From the NCBI GenBank assembly GCA_013397695.1, contig VYZI01000146.1, positions 888,209 through 952,208 of the forward strand: a stretch of 64,000 nt of DNA. Reading direction: 5' to 3'. The notes beneath the pieces are model-generated. The model made no database searches and was not told the origin of the DNA. It was given only the letters and a program-made list of their open reading frames with translations. Of this stretch, positions 10,669 to 25,022 are shown one piece after another; within the stretch, counting starts at the first letter, position 1, and each line of letters begins with the position of its first letter. The position numbers and the translations under genes were made by a program. The stretch comes from Centropus unirufus. Lineage: Eukaryota; Chordata; Aves; Cuculiformes; Centropidae.

Positions 10669-13600
10669 GTCTGACAGATATATTTACTTTGATTGTCCTT
10701 GAAAGGACATCTTTTTAAGTTTAAGTCTGCAGCATGGGTTTGGTGGGAGAATCAATACTGAAGGATTCAGCAGTGCTATATATCTGTGTACTGAACAACA
10801 GTGAATACGGAGGTCCATAAATAATACTGCCTTGCATTTCACTTTTCAGACCTGATTAGCCTTCTTAAAAGGTTGTGGACTAGACATATTTAAATGCTGT
10901 AATTAGTCAACATGTTCAACAGAGGCATATCATTATATGAAAATGTCTTTGAAGGTTGATATTGTTTCAATGAAAGTGGTTTAGCAATTAAGGCTTGCGC
11001 TTTAGGTCAGATGATGTGCTTTATTGATGCAACAGAGAGCTAAACTTTTTTCTGTTGATGTAATGTCTTGTAGACTGTCTAGCGTGAATTTATTTTGTAA
11101 AGGGAAGGATTCAGGCCAGGGACTTGCAAACAGGTGATTGCTCCTGTTGTAAAGCGTGTGATAGATCTACTGCTGGGTTTTCCTCCTTTTTTTTTTTTTA
11201 AATCATGTGGATGTACATTTGTCAGATTTTTCTTGGAGATATTGTCTCTGAAAATAATTTTCTCAAAATGGTGCCAAATAGAGAAGCCACGTGCATGTAG
11301 TGGATCTTTGACCAAAATGCAATAATTGGTGTGCCCAGAAAAAATGAAGTTAGTGGTAGAACTGATTTTTCCAAAAGTTGTTTGAGCTTTTTTGTTGAAA
11401 CAAAAAAAAAAGTTCAGCTTTTCTATTAAGTACACATGTGCAAGCATAAGGTATTTTTTGCTTTGGATAGGTTTCTCTGACCACAGTGATTTTGATTATA
11501 TCTCACTGTCAAACTTATTTCAGTCTTCGTGTAACCATTATTTTGAAGGAACTTAAGTCATTATATTAGGTAGTAATTTCAGATATTTTGTTTATACTGC
11601 TTGACTTTTAAAAATATATTACCATAAAGTGAGTTTATGTCAATCTATATAAAAAAATCCTGTAATTCCATACAGTATTTTCATTCTTTAATATTTCTAT
11701 TGGGATGATTTGGGACAAGTGTTTCAGAACCTAGTTCCTTTTATGATTACCTGTAGTATTTAATGGCTTTTAAACTCTTTGTGTCTCACTATATATAAAG
11801 TCTATACTTTCAAGAGATAGAACTCTTTTTCAGCATTCACTTCTCATAACAAATTCTGGGTAGCAGCAATCCTTACATTGTCATCATCAAGATAATTTCA
11901 ACCATTTTATATGACAAAATAATGTCACAGTGTTTCAAATGATATGATTTGATTATGTGAGTAGGGGTAAGACTTGGAAGAAGCAAGCTTGTATATAGCA
12001 TAATAAAGACTGAGTTGGAAAATGTAATTTAGCAGAATAGTTTTGCTAATGCAGCTTAAGTGGATTAATAAACATTACAGAAACTTAGTATTTCATCAGT
12101 ATAGAAATTACTGTACAATGTGTACCATATGGCATTTTGGGGTTTTTTTATGGATTGCAACGACAATTCACTTGAATTTCCAAGTAAATTGTAACTCCCT
12201 TGTTTTATAAAGGAAGAAATACTCATGTGTGTTTAAGAGTTATGTAGAGGAGCAGAAGATAAGTGAGTACATTGCAATTACTGCCTAACCACATGAGAAA
12301 ATAAAAATACTGCAGTGCTTTTATTAATTTTGTGAGCTTGTTCATATTTTGGTACAAACCGGGTCTTAGGAGGCAGTAGCACCTTTTCTAAGATGGATTG
12401 CATGTTTGATTCATCAGGGTCTTCTGTGGGTAGTGATCTCCAAGTTCTTCCTACACACACCGAGTAAACTCTGTCAGAGCGTCACAAGCCTGGCAAGCAT
12501 GGGCTTTCCTTGTTTCTTGTTTACTAGACACAGCTGGAAGATCTTGCTACTCCATTGCCTTCAGGGAATGAAATGGGCTTTATGAGTTCTCTAGTTCAGC
12601 ATGTCTTAATTAAGAATCTGGTGGTTGAATCTCAGAGTGTATGTGGGGCTATGTCAGGCTTGTATGAACTGATTTTACAGAGAGAAGAACCAAGCCTTTC
12701 TCTCAAATGTGACTATTACAAACTGTAAAATGCATGATTCCATTACTACTTCTGGTTCACTGCTATTAGAGCAGTGTATGGCAATACTATCCCTTTCATG
12801 CCTAGCTAAAAAGAAAATGTCTCTCTAGTGTCAAATGAGTCACACTTCCTTGTGATTGCATATCCTTTTATGTGAATACGTGTAAGCAGCATGAAATCCC
12901 AGTTGCCACCTCTTGTATTAGATCTTGTTTTCTACAGTACAGTACTTAGTGTTCCGTAGCTTGGAAAATTAGGAAGAGATCTATATTTGATTTTGCTCAA
13001 CACCATGAACTTGAAACACATTTAAACATAAAAGGAAGAAAGCGAATATTTCAATTATTTCAGACATATTTTTCCTGCAGTAATAATCCATTATTAAGAT
13101 GTAAAGCAAAAAAGCAAATGAAACCACCCCCATTTTTGCAACCCAAGTTGAGTATAGTGCATGGTCTCTCGAAAATTAAAAAGTGATGTGATTGTATTGA
13201 TTTTCATATACAAATAATTTTCCTGTCTCTTCTAAAGATAGCAAGAACAAATACAGGATTGGCCTAAACAAGGCTGAATACCTTTCTAGAAAGAGAATTG
13301 AAAGCATTTGTGGTATTTTCTTGTTTGCAGTATTGCAGTGGATGAGCAGTCGTAACAATTTTTTTTTGTCTTGACTGGTTATGCCACTGCAGTGATTACA
13401 ATATAGTTTAAAATCCACTCTCACTGGTTTTTAGTCATTTTGCCTGGCAAAGGCAGGGGAGGCTCTTATGTGAATTACATTTGAAAATACAGCTCAATGA
13501 GGAGTGGTGGATTATGCCCCTTTGACACAGTAAAAATATTAGAATTTATTAGCTTCTTGGCCCACACTTTATGCAATGAATCTGATCTATCGACAATCTT

Positions 13601-16600
13601 TTTTAATAGCTGTACATGTATTGGCATCTGTGCATGTACAACCATTGGCAGTTGCTGTGGATTGATGGCCAGGAATATTTGATGGTGAGTGTACAGCCTT
13701 GTCAGGACTCCATGCTCTGGTTTTGTCTGGAGATGTCAGTGGTTGCTGACACTGAAGTCTGCCACTCAGAAACTCTCTTCTTGGATTTGCTTTTTGATCT
13801 GCTAGGTCCCTGTAATAAGAAGTGATGCTATCGGCAGTGGTAAGAATTAATAGTGGTGGTTAATGAGATCTTAAGTAATAACTTTATATTACTTTTAAGT
13901 AATAACTTTAAAGCATGCTTCAGCTTCTGGGTGCTGTTCTCTGGCAGCCCTACCCAAGTGGTCATTTTGATAATGCTGGGCTGGCACCCACTCTGGGGAG
14001 CAGAGAAACAAGCAACAAATTTGGGCACCGTTCTCCAAATACCACCTCGAAGTTTGTGGAAGCCTGCACTTTATGTTGGAAGATACAAGAGAAACTGCTT
14101 AATTTGTTTCCAGACTGCCACCTAGAGTGACTTAAGTCACAAGTGAGGTGCTATTCTGGATGAAAATTTTGTGTGTCTGGTATTTCAGGATTTCTCCCAG
14201 ACTCATTTAGTTTTGATGTATGGTAGAGACGAAGCATTATTTTGAGTCTGGAAACCTGGAACACTCAACTGGTGTACGTGACTGTGCTGGTGTCCGAGAT
14301 GTAATGGCTGTGCTGGATGGTACACGTGACTGGGGATATCTAGGGAAGAGTGGAGAAGCTCATCTAGGACACAACATTCAGTGTAACCTCCCATCCTGCT
14401 CCAGGACCCATATGACAGCGGAATTTGATCTGGTATCACAGAGAAGTCCAGCAGGTTCTGTCGAGCACATGGGAGCTTGGGGTGGGAGTTACTCTGAAGG
14501 GATAAATCAGGGTACCAGGCAGCTGAACAGTCAGCAGATGAAGCAAAGACCCTCTGTCTTCTACCAGGCAAACTTTACTGAATACTCATGCAGCCATGCT
14601 GAACTAGGAAGTGACATATATGGCCTGTTACCAAGGCCCTATCTCCCGGAAAGCAGAAAAGTAGATTCAGTTCTTTCCAGGTCAGAGTGTTTTCAAACTC
14701 CAGGCTTGAGTAAGTTCTAAACTTCTGTCTCCTTTCAAAAATATTTCCAGCTTTTAGCTTGAGCTTGGTAACACCCCTGTTTACCTTAATAGCTGGTTTT
14801 CCTATGTCAGCTGTAAAGTTTCTTTCTATTTCCAAGGACAGTTTGCTTTGCTTTCCTTATCTGTGTCTGTTCTGTTTCGGGAGTCTTAACACTGGCAGCT
14901 AATCTTCTTGTATTTCTGGTTCCACCATGGATGATGTAAACACTTGCTCATGCCAGCTACTGGCTACTTGAAGAGAGGTGATACTGCACTGTTCCAAATG
15001 CAACAACTTCAGTCACATCACCACATGCTTGGAATCAGCCCATGAGCCTCAATTGTGTGAGTCAAGGTGGCATCGATGGGAATAAGGGGTACAAACTTTC
15101 CTTCCCCCTACATTGCCTGAGTCATGAAGAACCCATCTCCAGTAACAGGGTGAAGAAGGGCCTGCAGGCATCCTCCTTTACCACTTCTTACATTCTGACT
15201 CTTTCTGGGCAACACCAAAGGTTGTAGTGAGGTCTGAGAACGAAAGGGAGAGGTGACGCTGTGCAGGAGAGCCGTGACCATGACTGTGGAAGAGCAGGAG
15301 TTGAGCACTAGTCATGAGGTAGAATAAAGCCTACCTGCCCTCCCTCCCTCATGGGTATCAGTATTTCTTTGCTGCTTTTTTAAAAATTTAGGTTTCCTTG
15401 TTTTTTTTTAAACAAAGACACAAAAAATAAGAGATGAGTCTCACTTACCATAACTTGCTAAAACAAACAAAAAAAGAATGGTGCAAGGCTGGAAAAGTGA
15501 AAGCACTTTCTTATTGTTTTTTATACTTATTTATAGCAGATCCAGGCCTTGCTAAATATTAAAATGTTAATGGTCTCTCTGAAAATCACCTTTCTCAACA
15601 TCTGTCTCAATCTAGACTTTCTACCAGGCACTTTACTTGCATTGAACTTAAATTCATCTATGTTCTATTCAAACCTGTTGCTTATTCCTGTTATTTATTC
15701 ATAATTCTTAAAATGAATAAGAGTGAAAAGCGTTCTCTTGTTTAAGGAAATGGCTCCCATATAATTTCTCCTTTTAATTGTGCCTCCCTTCTAGATGCGT
15801 GTTACGCTTTGAGAGCTATTCACTTATTTCTTGGCAGACTGAGATTTATGCTTCAGAGAGGGGATGATCAGAGGAGAAAGATTTATACCAGTTACAGTGC
15901 AAAGTCTGAATTATCTCCCTCTTCACGTATTTCCACATGAATCCAAGAGGAAGGTGTTGTTTTTTTCAGGCAGTTGAAAGAGAAATGGACATCTCTTTTA
16001 TCTTCTTTTTTTTTATTTTTGTTTTTAATATCACAGTCTTCTTGTTCTTTACAGGATAGATGCATTATTGATGACAAGAAAAACCAGTGATTCTGTCCCT
16101 GTAAATATGAGACACATCAAAAGATCCAAGTTGAGAAATTCAAACGGACTCTGGGTGTGCTAACAGAGCTGGGCCTCTGAATGGCAGGGAACAAACCCAC
16201 TTGCAAAATGAGAACAAGAGTTTGAGCTGAAGCTTCGTGAGCACAGTCCTGGTGGTAAAGGAGTTCTGCTTTGAGGACTGGCCAATGCCTGTCTTTGACC
16301 ATACTTCTCTGCCTGGTATTTGTAACCTGAACCTTGTACTCTGAGCACTCCTTTTGCTGCTATGCAAAGCTTCATGTTGTGGCTTTGTAAGCATACAGAT
16401 CACTCCCCAGTAAGTGACAGGGACTATGCTGGCCTCCAACACACACAGAAGGTGGACGTATTTTTAAATCCAAATGTGGTATACCTGTACAAGCACCCAA
16501 GTTTCAAATGTCTGTGCAGCATTCATGGGTATGTAAGGCTGTTTCAGGGGCCATGATTAATTGCTTGACTACTTGAATTTGCCAGTCCAGTCTTCCTTGT

Positions 16601-18864
16601 ACATCGATAGAATAATTTGATTGCCATCCAAATTACATTAATACCAGGCTGCAGGTTGCTTGGGGTCACCTGTTCTTACCCCATGCTCTGTGTATCTACT
16701 TTCACTCTATGTTTTCTAGTGAAGGATTGTCCAGTTTGCCTCCCCATGCAAAATTATTTTTGGTAATTACCATATTTTGCTGGAAATTCTTTTGCCAGAA
16801 ATTTGCAGCCCAGCCTACCAGTGACTTTGCAGACATACAGCAACATCTAGGTAAGTAAAGCTGCTGCGAGCTGTCAACACCCCTTACCCACATAACTTGC
16901 TAATGGCTGTTCTTTATCTGATTTTTGCATGTTAAGCTGCCTTCTGGCAATTTCTAGTAACTATTTTATGTAATAGAAAGGTCTCATTTGGAAATTATCA
17001 CACTATCCATCTGAGTACTCAGCACTTGTGGATGTCAGAGCCACAGTGTCTGTAGTTTGCAGATTGGGACATTTATTTTTAGTTCCGATAATTTTTGGAT
17101 CTGAATCTACTGAAGTATTCACACCAAGACTGCTAAAGCTATCATGTGTTACTTGGTTTTCATCTGAACTTTATAAATTGATCTAAACTTTATAAATTGA
17201 TTCTGGTTGTTCTGAAACCAGGGCTATAGTCTAAATTTGCTGTCAGTGTTGCTCTTACCCTGGCAAAAAGCAATCTTGTATCTTCTTTTGCTGGAAAGGC
17301 CTTCATTTAGAGGTGTGGACATTGCCCCAGGAATATGAGCTTTGGGTCCCTATTTGTGCCCACTAATTCCTTCTGTTTATGAGTATGTACCTTTGATCTG
17401 TCTCCTTTTTCATGTAAGCACTTACCGTTCCTTGCCAGAGCAAATTTTATCTCAGCTCAGCTGAAAAAGGATCAGACCTGAAGTTCAGTTTCCTTTAAGT
17501 AACAGCTACTGAAGAGCATTTGTTTGTAAAACAAGGAAAAATATCAGAACCTTATTTTTCTTCCTCCTGAAAGATGTGCATGAGCATCATTTAGATCCAT
17601 GTGAATAAGTGTATTTGCAGTTTCTGAGATGAAGTCAACATTGTAGTTGGAACCTCAGGACGGATTTTGGTTGTATAATTTTCAGCGATAGTATCTGCTA
17701 CTGAATAAAAAAGATGCTTGTTACCCTACTGGCTTCTTGTAGCAGTTACAAATGAGTTTGCGCTAGTTCCAAACAGAGTTATTCATCATAAAGTAAAATT
17801 CAGATTCATTCTGAACATGACATGTTGAGAAAACGGGGTTCCTCTTATAGCACTGTACCTCTTTTTGAGGGCTTCTTAATTTCCTAAATTGTTTTAAAGT
17901 TCCTCATGACATAATTATCTGCAATGACAGCAGTACTTGAGTAAAAGAATTAGAGAGTGTAGTAGTGTAAATACAGTGGGACAAATTTGGTATCAGTTGG
18001 CACTAAAGATCATCTGACTGCCATGGGGTTTTACTGATTTGCTGCAGCTGAGTTTGTGGCTTGATATTTCATAACAGTGCTTGTACACTGAAATTTGCAT
18101 ATCTTTTGGTTAATGTTGTAAATCTGATCAACTTGGTAGGGTGCTTTAGCTGAATCATGAGTGTTGCTGTTGAGTAATATGTTAATCAAAGCAGCCTGTG
18201 CTAGGTACGGCAAATAAATTCCTATCTGAGGAATGCCCATTGGCTCTCACAGAAACTTTCTGAAGCTTGCAGAGTTTGAATCAGTACAGCCTTTAACTGG
18301 TTACTTTTTTTCTCTCTGCTGCTTTTCTGATTCTTGTGTATTCAAGGCAATTTCTGGGTATTTGAGGGTGGTGTTGGCAAGCCATGACCTGAAGTTTAGG
18401 TTTTTCTTTTGTTGCTTGGGATTTATGTGTTTGCTCATTGGATTGGTTCTCAGGAAAATAAAGCCCATCCATTTAGCACTATTTTTGCTTTATAATTCAT
18501 TATATAATACAAATAATTGTATTGGCCTGACATATCAACTCTTGTGCAGGCAAAACTTCTCTAATTCCTTTAATAAAGTTACTCATTGGTGTCAACAGAA
18601 TACGAGCTCCTTAGTTTTGTGCAGCAGGAGACTACCAGCCCTAGGGCTCTCTTTTCTTTTTTTTTTTAATAAAAATTGTCATTTTTTTCTGAATTGTAGT
18701 GATGTTAAAATTGGATATGATGTATTCTATGTGTACTTTTTTGAAGTAGTTGTACAATAATTAATGAAAAGTTTATAATAGCAGAAATTGATTAAATCTG
18801 TTTTACAAATATTATTTTTTTTACCCAGCATGTCTGCATTAGTTTATACCACTATTGTTTATGC
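10669..18864 (+). other. PDE1C: start of the long PDE1C intron, unique sequence
   Basis: The intron begins at GTCTGA after the 172-nt exon. This first 8.2 kb is AT-rich with no recognised exon. Notable items are a T-run at about 11187-11199, a duplicated ttaagtaataacttta (13871-13886 and 13895-13910), a low-stop patch at 14200-14835 and a duplicated actttataaattgat near 17169-17200. The longest open frame in the whole window (175 codons, 18233-18760, +) lies here. Its translation is rich in Phe, Cys and Leu with no motif, and I regard it as non-coding. Confidence 0.75.
13871..13910. repeat. duplicated 16-mer, AT-rich
   Basis: ttaagtaataacttta is present at 13871-13886 and exactly again at 13895-13910 (period 24). 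This is a small local tandem duplication in intron sequence. Confidence 0.85.
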
Positions 18865-19776
18865 TGTTCAACATTAACAAGCTGGATGATGGGTCACAGT
18901 GCACTATCAGCAAGTTTATAGATGAAAAACTAAAGCCCATCCCAGGAGGAGTGATTGGTACAGCAGATAGGTTTGCTGCCATCCAGAGGGACCTCCATTA
19001 GCTGGAGATTTGGGTTGACAGGAACATCATGCAGTTCAACAAGGGGAAGTATTAAGTTCTGCACTGTGATGAGGATCAAACCCATGAACCAGTGCACACT
19101 GGGGGCTAAGTGACTGGAAAGAAGCTTTGCTGAGTAGAATCATGGGGCCCTGGTGGACAACAGCTTTGACCATGAGCCAGAAATGTGATCTTGCAGCAAA
19201 GAAAGCCAACAGCATTCTGGTTGGTGTTAGGAAAAGCATCATCAGCAGGTCAAGGTTCCCCTCTGCTCACCACTGCTGAGGTGACACTTAGAGTGCTGGG
19301 TCAAATTCTGGTTTCCTTAGTACAAGAGAGATGGGAATACTGGAAAGAGTCCAGCAGACGTCTGTGAAGATGATTAAGAGACTGGAACATCTGACATAGA
19401 AGGGAAGGCTGGAAAGGAATTTCATCCCTGAGAAGAGAAAGTTTGTGGGGAGCCTATCAGGATAAATACCTGATGGGAGGGAAAGCACAAGATGGGTCCA
19501 GAGTCTTTTCAGCAGCATCCAGTGACAGGAAAAGAGCCAAAGGGCAAGATTTATTTTAATTATTATTTCTTTTTTATTACTTTTTTTTTTTACTGTGAGG
19601 GTAGTTGGACGCTGGCACAGGCTGTCCAGAGAAGTTGTGGAGCCTCTATTCTTTATAGACATTCAAAATGTGACTGGGCACAGTCTTGGGTAACCTGCTG
19701 TAGCTGACATGCTTTGAGTGAGGGAGTTGTATTGGATTATCTCCAGAAGTCCCCATCGGATGTGGGGTTCTGTGAT
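18865..19776 (+). mobile_element. CR1 LINE, 5'-truncated, decayed copy
   Basis: The fragment starts inside the CR1 reverse transcriptase. The translation near 18868-18935 reads like the segment ending in the catalytic FADD box, here degraded to FIDE. Further on, AAKKAN at about 19195 and IKRLEHLT at about 19375 match the CR1 C-terminal region. The 3' end shows a wreck of the RLxREVVE region near 19612-19640 and closes with ttctgtgat at 19768-19776, matching the usual CR1 ATTCTRTG-type terminus. Frameshifts, stops and a T-rich insertion at about 19551-19592 break the frame. The element is dead and sits sense to PDE1C. The exact subfamily was not determined. Confidence 0.88.
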
Positions 19777-22700
19777 GGAAACGGTGAAGCCAATTTATCA
19801 CCCAATGAATAAAACCTTAGTGTTTAATCTGCATTGCGGATTTTGGTTGCATCGTCTGCACACATCTGCTGCATGGAACTCCCTCTGACGTCAATGTGAA
19901 GTAGAGGTCTGCAGTGCAGATTCATGACTGGGATTTTTCTCTGGAGAGCTTAGCCATCTGTGTTTGAGAGAAACCAGAATAACCTTTAAACTATTTCCTA
20001 TGTAAACCGACTATTTTATGAATTGAGTCTTCCATAGAGAAGTTTATTAAAATGCAAGCTTCATCTCCCAGTCATCAAAAGAAAATGGCACTGAGTTCAC
20101 AGCTCATATAGATGAGAAGGAAGAAAAACCTCTTGTAATAAGAGACTAATACAGATCCTCAAATGTAATTTACACTTGTATGAAAGAGTTTCTCCTTAGA
20201 AGGGGGGGGAAAGTGCAAATGACAGAGGAAACGTCCATAAAGAACGGCTGAAAACCTTTCTGTGAGTTCATTGTGAGTTCACTGGTGGTCTCAGTGAGAT
20301 TGTTTTTAGTCTTAGAAATCATTAGTTCATTTCTAGGGTCAGCCTAATGCTTTGATCTGTCTTGAATCAAAACCTAGTAACAGAGGTCATTGCTTCTGCA
20401 GAAGCATTTCTAGGGGTTCTGCTGAGTTTTCTCTAGGTCTTAAAATATTGCTTAAATATTTATCTTCAGAGATACAAGATTAAGGTGCCATCTATTTTTA
20501 ACCAGTGCTCTCTATAATGTTGGTTTCAATAGAGAACTTGGCCTAAAGTACTACAGGCAAAATTTTCTAATGTGTAAATCACATAAGCAGTTTCTCCCAT
20601 TAACCTTTCAGGTGCTGAATTTGTGTGTCTATTTATGTGCAAAAGGTCATTATGCCTTTTTTTGTTTTTTGTCTTATCAAAGGTAAAGTCGTCTTAGTGA
20701 CGCTCATCTCTCCCCATACACTGTAACAGGAACTACCTCTTAAACACTTTCAGTTGCTGGATTCTTAAGTTCTCTCCATTTTCTGCTTTGCTTTGTTGGC
20801 CCAGGCATGGCTTCAGATGTGAAACCAGATTCCCTGCTAGTTTTACCCATGCAAGTTTATTAGGGTACCTGACTTTAGCAGAGTTGTACCATTATATGCC
20901 TAAGGGAGTGAAGATGTTGCAAGCTGAATGACATTAGCTAATGGAATGCAATTCAGATGGATACAAATATAACTGATAAAACATTCCTCAGTTCTTTTCT
21001 GAGTGTATTTATATTTCCGTGGGAATTTCAGTGAATCTGGTGAGAGAAACAAAGAAGAGAGAACAAAAACAACATTGAGGCAAACACTGGCTTTGAGCTC
21101 TGAAGCAAAATTCTAGCTTTTAAGGGCCAAGTATGTGTAGTTTTCAAAGTATGCTCCATGGCTGTTGCTCTGGCTAGACAAGTTCATCCATGTTCATGCT
21201 GTCTGACATCCTCAGCACAGAAGGTCCAAGTGCTATGAGACATCCTTGCTGTTCCGCAGCACTTGACAAAGGTCTCTCTGGATGTGGTCAGCATTTTTGC
21301 CATACCTAACTTCTCCATAACCATGCGGACACCAGGGGCATCTCACTTCTCCCTTTTTAAGCGGCTTTGCCCATTATGCTCCTTGGCTGTTCTCTAACAA
21401 CCATAAAGGGATTATTATTTACTGTGATGTTACTAGCAAGATAAGGCAGGAGGGATTCAGCTGTTTTGTGAGGGACTTGGGACAGCCAGAGCTACAGCCA
21501 AGAGATCTGAGGTGACCCTGTGGCTGTGGATAGCCAGCTGGTTCACAAACAGGGGTCTAGCATATGTGGCAGTTTGATGTTGTGTGTGTATATGCTCCCC
21601 CACCTGCCTTGATTTTCATTGAAACAATGTTTGTCACCTCACATTGGGACACCAGCATCCCTTGGCAGAACTGGGTGTGCAGGACTGGACTGTGGACTAA
21701 ATGAGCCAGCATAGTCTGGAATATCATCAGGTCTGAAATGGGATGCTCAGTCCAGAAGGAGAGAGTGGTTATCATCCTCTGTCTGTACCAAACTCTTGTT
21801 ACCCTGTGGCCTTCCTAGTCTGGGACTAGATTGCTCCTGTATCCACCATCATTGTCAGAGTTGTTGGAAAGAGCAGGTGTTTGAAACCACAGCCGAATGG
21901 CTTATCCTTAGCTTAGTGATGAAACCAGCAGTTGTTTTCTGACAGAAAGCCATACTTGGCTGAGCTGGAAATGTCCATGGGATCCCTGTCGTGTAGCATC
22001 TACTGGAGAATGGTGTAATTTGCGTGGCACTTATTTTCCTGGGATGACTGCCAAAAACATTGCAGTTGTGCTAGTGTCACTGATCAAGTCCACAATTTCT
22101 GCAAGTTTTGGGGTTTTTGTTTGGCCCACACTTTTAACCAGTCAAGTACCAGGTGTCAGTTTAATCTTGTGAGGCCCCGGTGACAGTTAATAGGTCATAA
22201 ACATCCTTTTTTTTGTGTCCCTGCTGGGATAGCACCATGACTGATGTGGCATTGTTGCACCTAGTTTTCTGAGCCACACTGGATGTAGCTTCATATTGAC
22301 CTGGCCATGTAAATACAGTCTTTTGGGCTATGTTTAGTCTCCAGGTGTACAATGACCAGTAATGATTCAGGTGGCTTGAATCTAGAAGATACATTCAAAC
22401 TACGTATGAGTGCAGATGGGAAAGGGCATGAAAAGCCAAATATTTTCAAAATTTTATTGCTTGTTGAATAAAGACTAATGCCTTGCTGCTGCCTAGGCAG
22501 TATGGACATATGGCCAACATGACTTGCAAAATGTTTTTGACAAGATAGTCTCAATATAACCACTGGAGATGTTAGAGAGGATTGCTGAGTTCATTTTATA
22601 GACATTTTCTGAAATTCCTTCTCAGCTTTACTCTTTTTGGTCATATATTCTTAAAATAAAACTCTTCTTTAAGAAAAAAAATCTGGCTCTATAGTTTCCA

Positions 22701-23798
22701 GGCAGCATAGACTATAAAATGAAATAACCCAACTGTATATTTAGAAGCCTGCAAGTAAATGTCTTGTAGCTAAACTTGACGTAAAGGTACAGCTAATTGA
22801 AAGTAGCATGTTAACACTGAGAATAATGCTGTACTTGCTTCCTATTTCACCAATTAGAGACATGCTTCAGTTGAAAGAAATTCAATACAAATAATTATTA
22901 TGTTGTATTTCTGAGGAAGAAGTTAAATGTTGGAAATATCCTATATGTTCTTTCAACTTTAAAACATTTTCATCGGAACTTTTTGATGCCTCTAAAAATA
23001 ATAGTGATGTAGGAGATTAACAACACTAGGTAAAAAATTGCCAAGTAAATAAATTCCCCTGTTAAAATACTATGAAAATGCACACTGGAAAGTAAAATTA
23101 ACAAAATGCGTAGTAGTGGGATAATGCATGGTTTTATGAATAATTTGTTTTGTGGTTATTGCAACCCTATTTAGTACTTTTTCATAATCCTTAACAAACA
23201 GTTATATAAGGAATCAGGTCTGCAAAGGACCTTACTTACAACAGTCTTCAGGATGGGAGTGCAGTGGAAAGGAAAATAAAGAATGAGAGTGGATAGGTAA
23301 CATTCTGTATGTGTGTATGTGTAGGCAGGGAGAGCCCTGGGCTTTTTCATGAATATCAGACCAGGATCCTGCTCAGAGATGCTGGTGATCCTCCAGGGTA
23401 ACTCCCCCTGGGGTTGTCTTGCCTCTTCAAGTGCTCTCTGTAAGAAGCCTGAAAAATGTGGCCTATCTTGGAAAAGTAGGGGGTATGGTACTAAGTTCCT
23501 GATTTTTTCACTTTGATAAGAATTGTGGCCTGTGACAGACTTCAGCCTGCTTTCCTCTCTAATGGGGAAATTTTGCTCCTTTCAGGGCAATATCATAGGC
23601 TGACACCTATGAACACACTTCAGTAACTTTGCCTGGTGGGAAGATTGAAAACATGCTTCTAGAAGCAGCATTAGAAACTGGCAATGAAACTTTCATGAAG
23701 AGGTCCAGTGAGGAACCAGATATGTGGTGCTCAACTCTGAGGAGATGCAAAAGATGCAGCTGAATATTAAGCTGAGGGGAAAAAAAGTAAAAAAACAC

Positions 23799-23884
23799 AA
23801 GGAAGCATAGTTTAGAGAAAAACATTTTGAGGTGGAAAAAAAAAAAGAAAAAATAAGGAAGCATATTCTACAGAAAAACATTTT
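23799..23884. repeat. diverged tandem duplication in an A-rich tract
   Basis: A 30-base unit (aaggaagcata...gaaaaacatttt) occurs at 23799-23828 and again at 23855-23884 with 5 differences clustered in its middle. A mostly A spacer separates the copies. The period is 56 bases. Confidence 0.85.
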
Positions 23885-24995
23885 TCACTCTCATGTAGAA
23901 TACAAGAACTTAGTTTCAAATATTTTGTTGTTGTCGTTACCATTTTAATACTTACAGGAGAACCACAAATAAATCTTTGATGATGTCAGGGTAACATCCA
24001 TGGTAGGAGGCAGTGCTTTCCCATATCTCTGTATTGGCTCTCATTGAGCAAGGCGGGCTCCCATCCTGCTCTGAGCACAGAGGCAGGTAATTGTCATGCT
24101 GAAGGTCATGTCTAGCTCCTCTTTCATCTGCCTAGCTGATGAGTGTATCTGCACATTATGTATAAGCAATGGGAGATAAGAGGACTGTTTTGCCATGGCT
24201 CTACAAAAGCTGTGGACAAGAGGACCCAATGACAGAGGAGTGATAAGTCTGATAAGCCAGACCTTTATGCAGTGTCTAATTTTAGTGATTATCTCACCAG
24301 TGGGTAACTGGAAGTGTTGTCAAATGACAGATAAAACCCTAAAAACATGCACTATCACCCTCCTTTTATCACTATTTCCAAGTAACCATGGGGATAAGGA
24401 TCTAAGTGGTCTGTTTGTTTTTCTGTTGCTCAGTTCTAGAGTGAAATTGGAAATAACTTTAACTGAGAGTCAAATGGACTCAAAGCCTGTAGCTGGAAAC
24501 AAATTCAGGGGCAGAGACTCTGACCTTGTCTATCTACAGAAATAGCACTGATTTAGATATCAGTTTATTAACTTAGTACTTGCATCTATATAATTGAATT
24601 CAGTAACTGATGTGTGCAGTGTTCCCGTTTAAGCACACCTGTGAGGAGGAAGGAGGACAATTTAGGCACTCATGCAGCAGCAGGAAGAAGTGAATACAAT
24701 GTCTGTAATTTTCTTATTTCACATCTGAAGTAAGGCAGAGGGGCATCTTTCCATACTGTCATACCCTGTATTTCCCTCTCTTCAGTCTGTTTACATTGTA
24801 CTTAACTTTGTGAAGAAGTGATGGCTTGCCTGCAACACCTGACTGACAGTTGCTCTCTCCTTTGCCCCTTGTCACTGCAGGTCAGGCTTAGTGTGATTGC
24901 TTTACTTGCTGCATTAGGCCATCAAATAGGATTTGCTGATCATTAATGGGCTCTCAGATTTGTATTTGTCATTCTTTCTACTTGCCCCAGTTATC

Positions 24996-25022
24996 TTTTT
25001 TTTTTTTTTTTTAAAAAAAAAA
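24996..25022. repeat. T17-A10 homopolymer junction
   Basis: Seventeen T followed directly by ten A form a homopolymer inverted repeat. It is prone to slippage and to sequencing error, so the lengths are uncertain. Confidence 0.8.

Noticed and set aside
16117..16442. Three overlapping - strand open frames of 61-100 codons
   Set aside because: Three frames open at once means low stop density, not coding. No motif or splice context was seen.
16803..16851. Possible cryptic exon between TTTGCAG and CTAG|GTAAGT
   Set aside because: The acceptor lacks a proper pyrimidine tract and the encoded peptide matches no PDE1C segment. Strong donors occur by chance in long introns.
18233..18760. The longest open frame in the window (175 codons, + strand)
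   Set aside because: The translation is a Phe/Leu/Cys-rich string typical of T-rich DNA, with no domain, no splice or promoter context and no known relative. One frame of this length is expected by chance in 64 kb.
19185..19367. Open frame of 60 codons on + in a repeat
   Set aside because: It is a piece of the decayed CR1 reverse transcriptase region, out of frame in parts, not a host gene.
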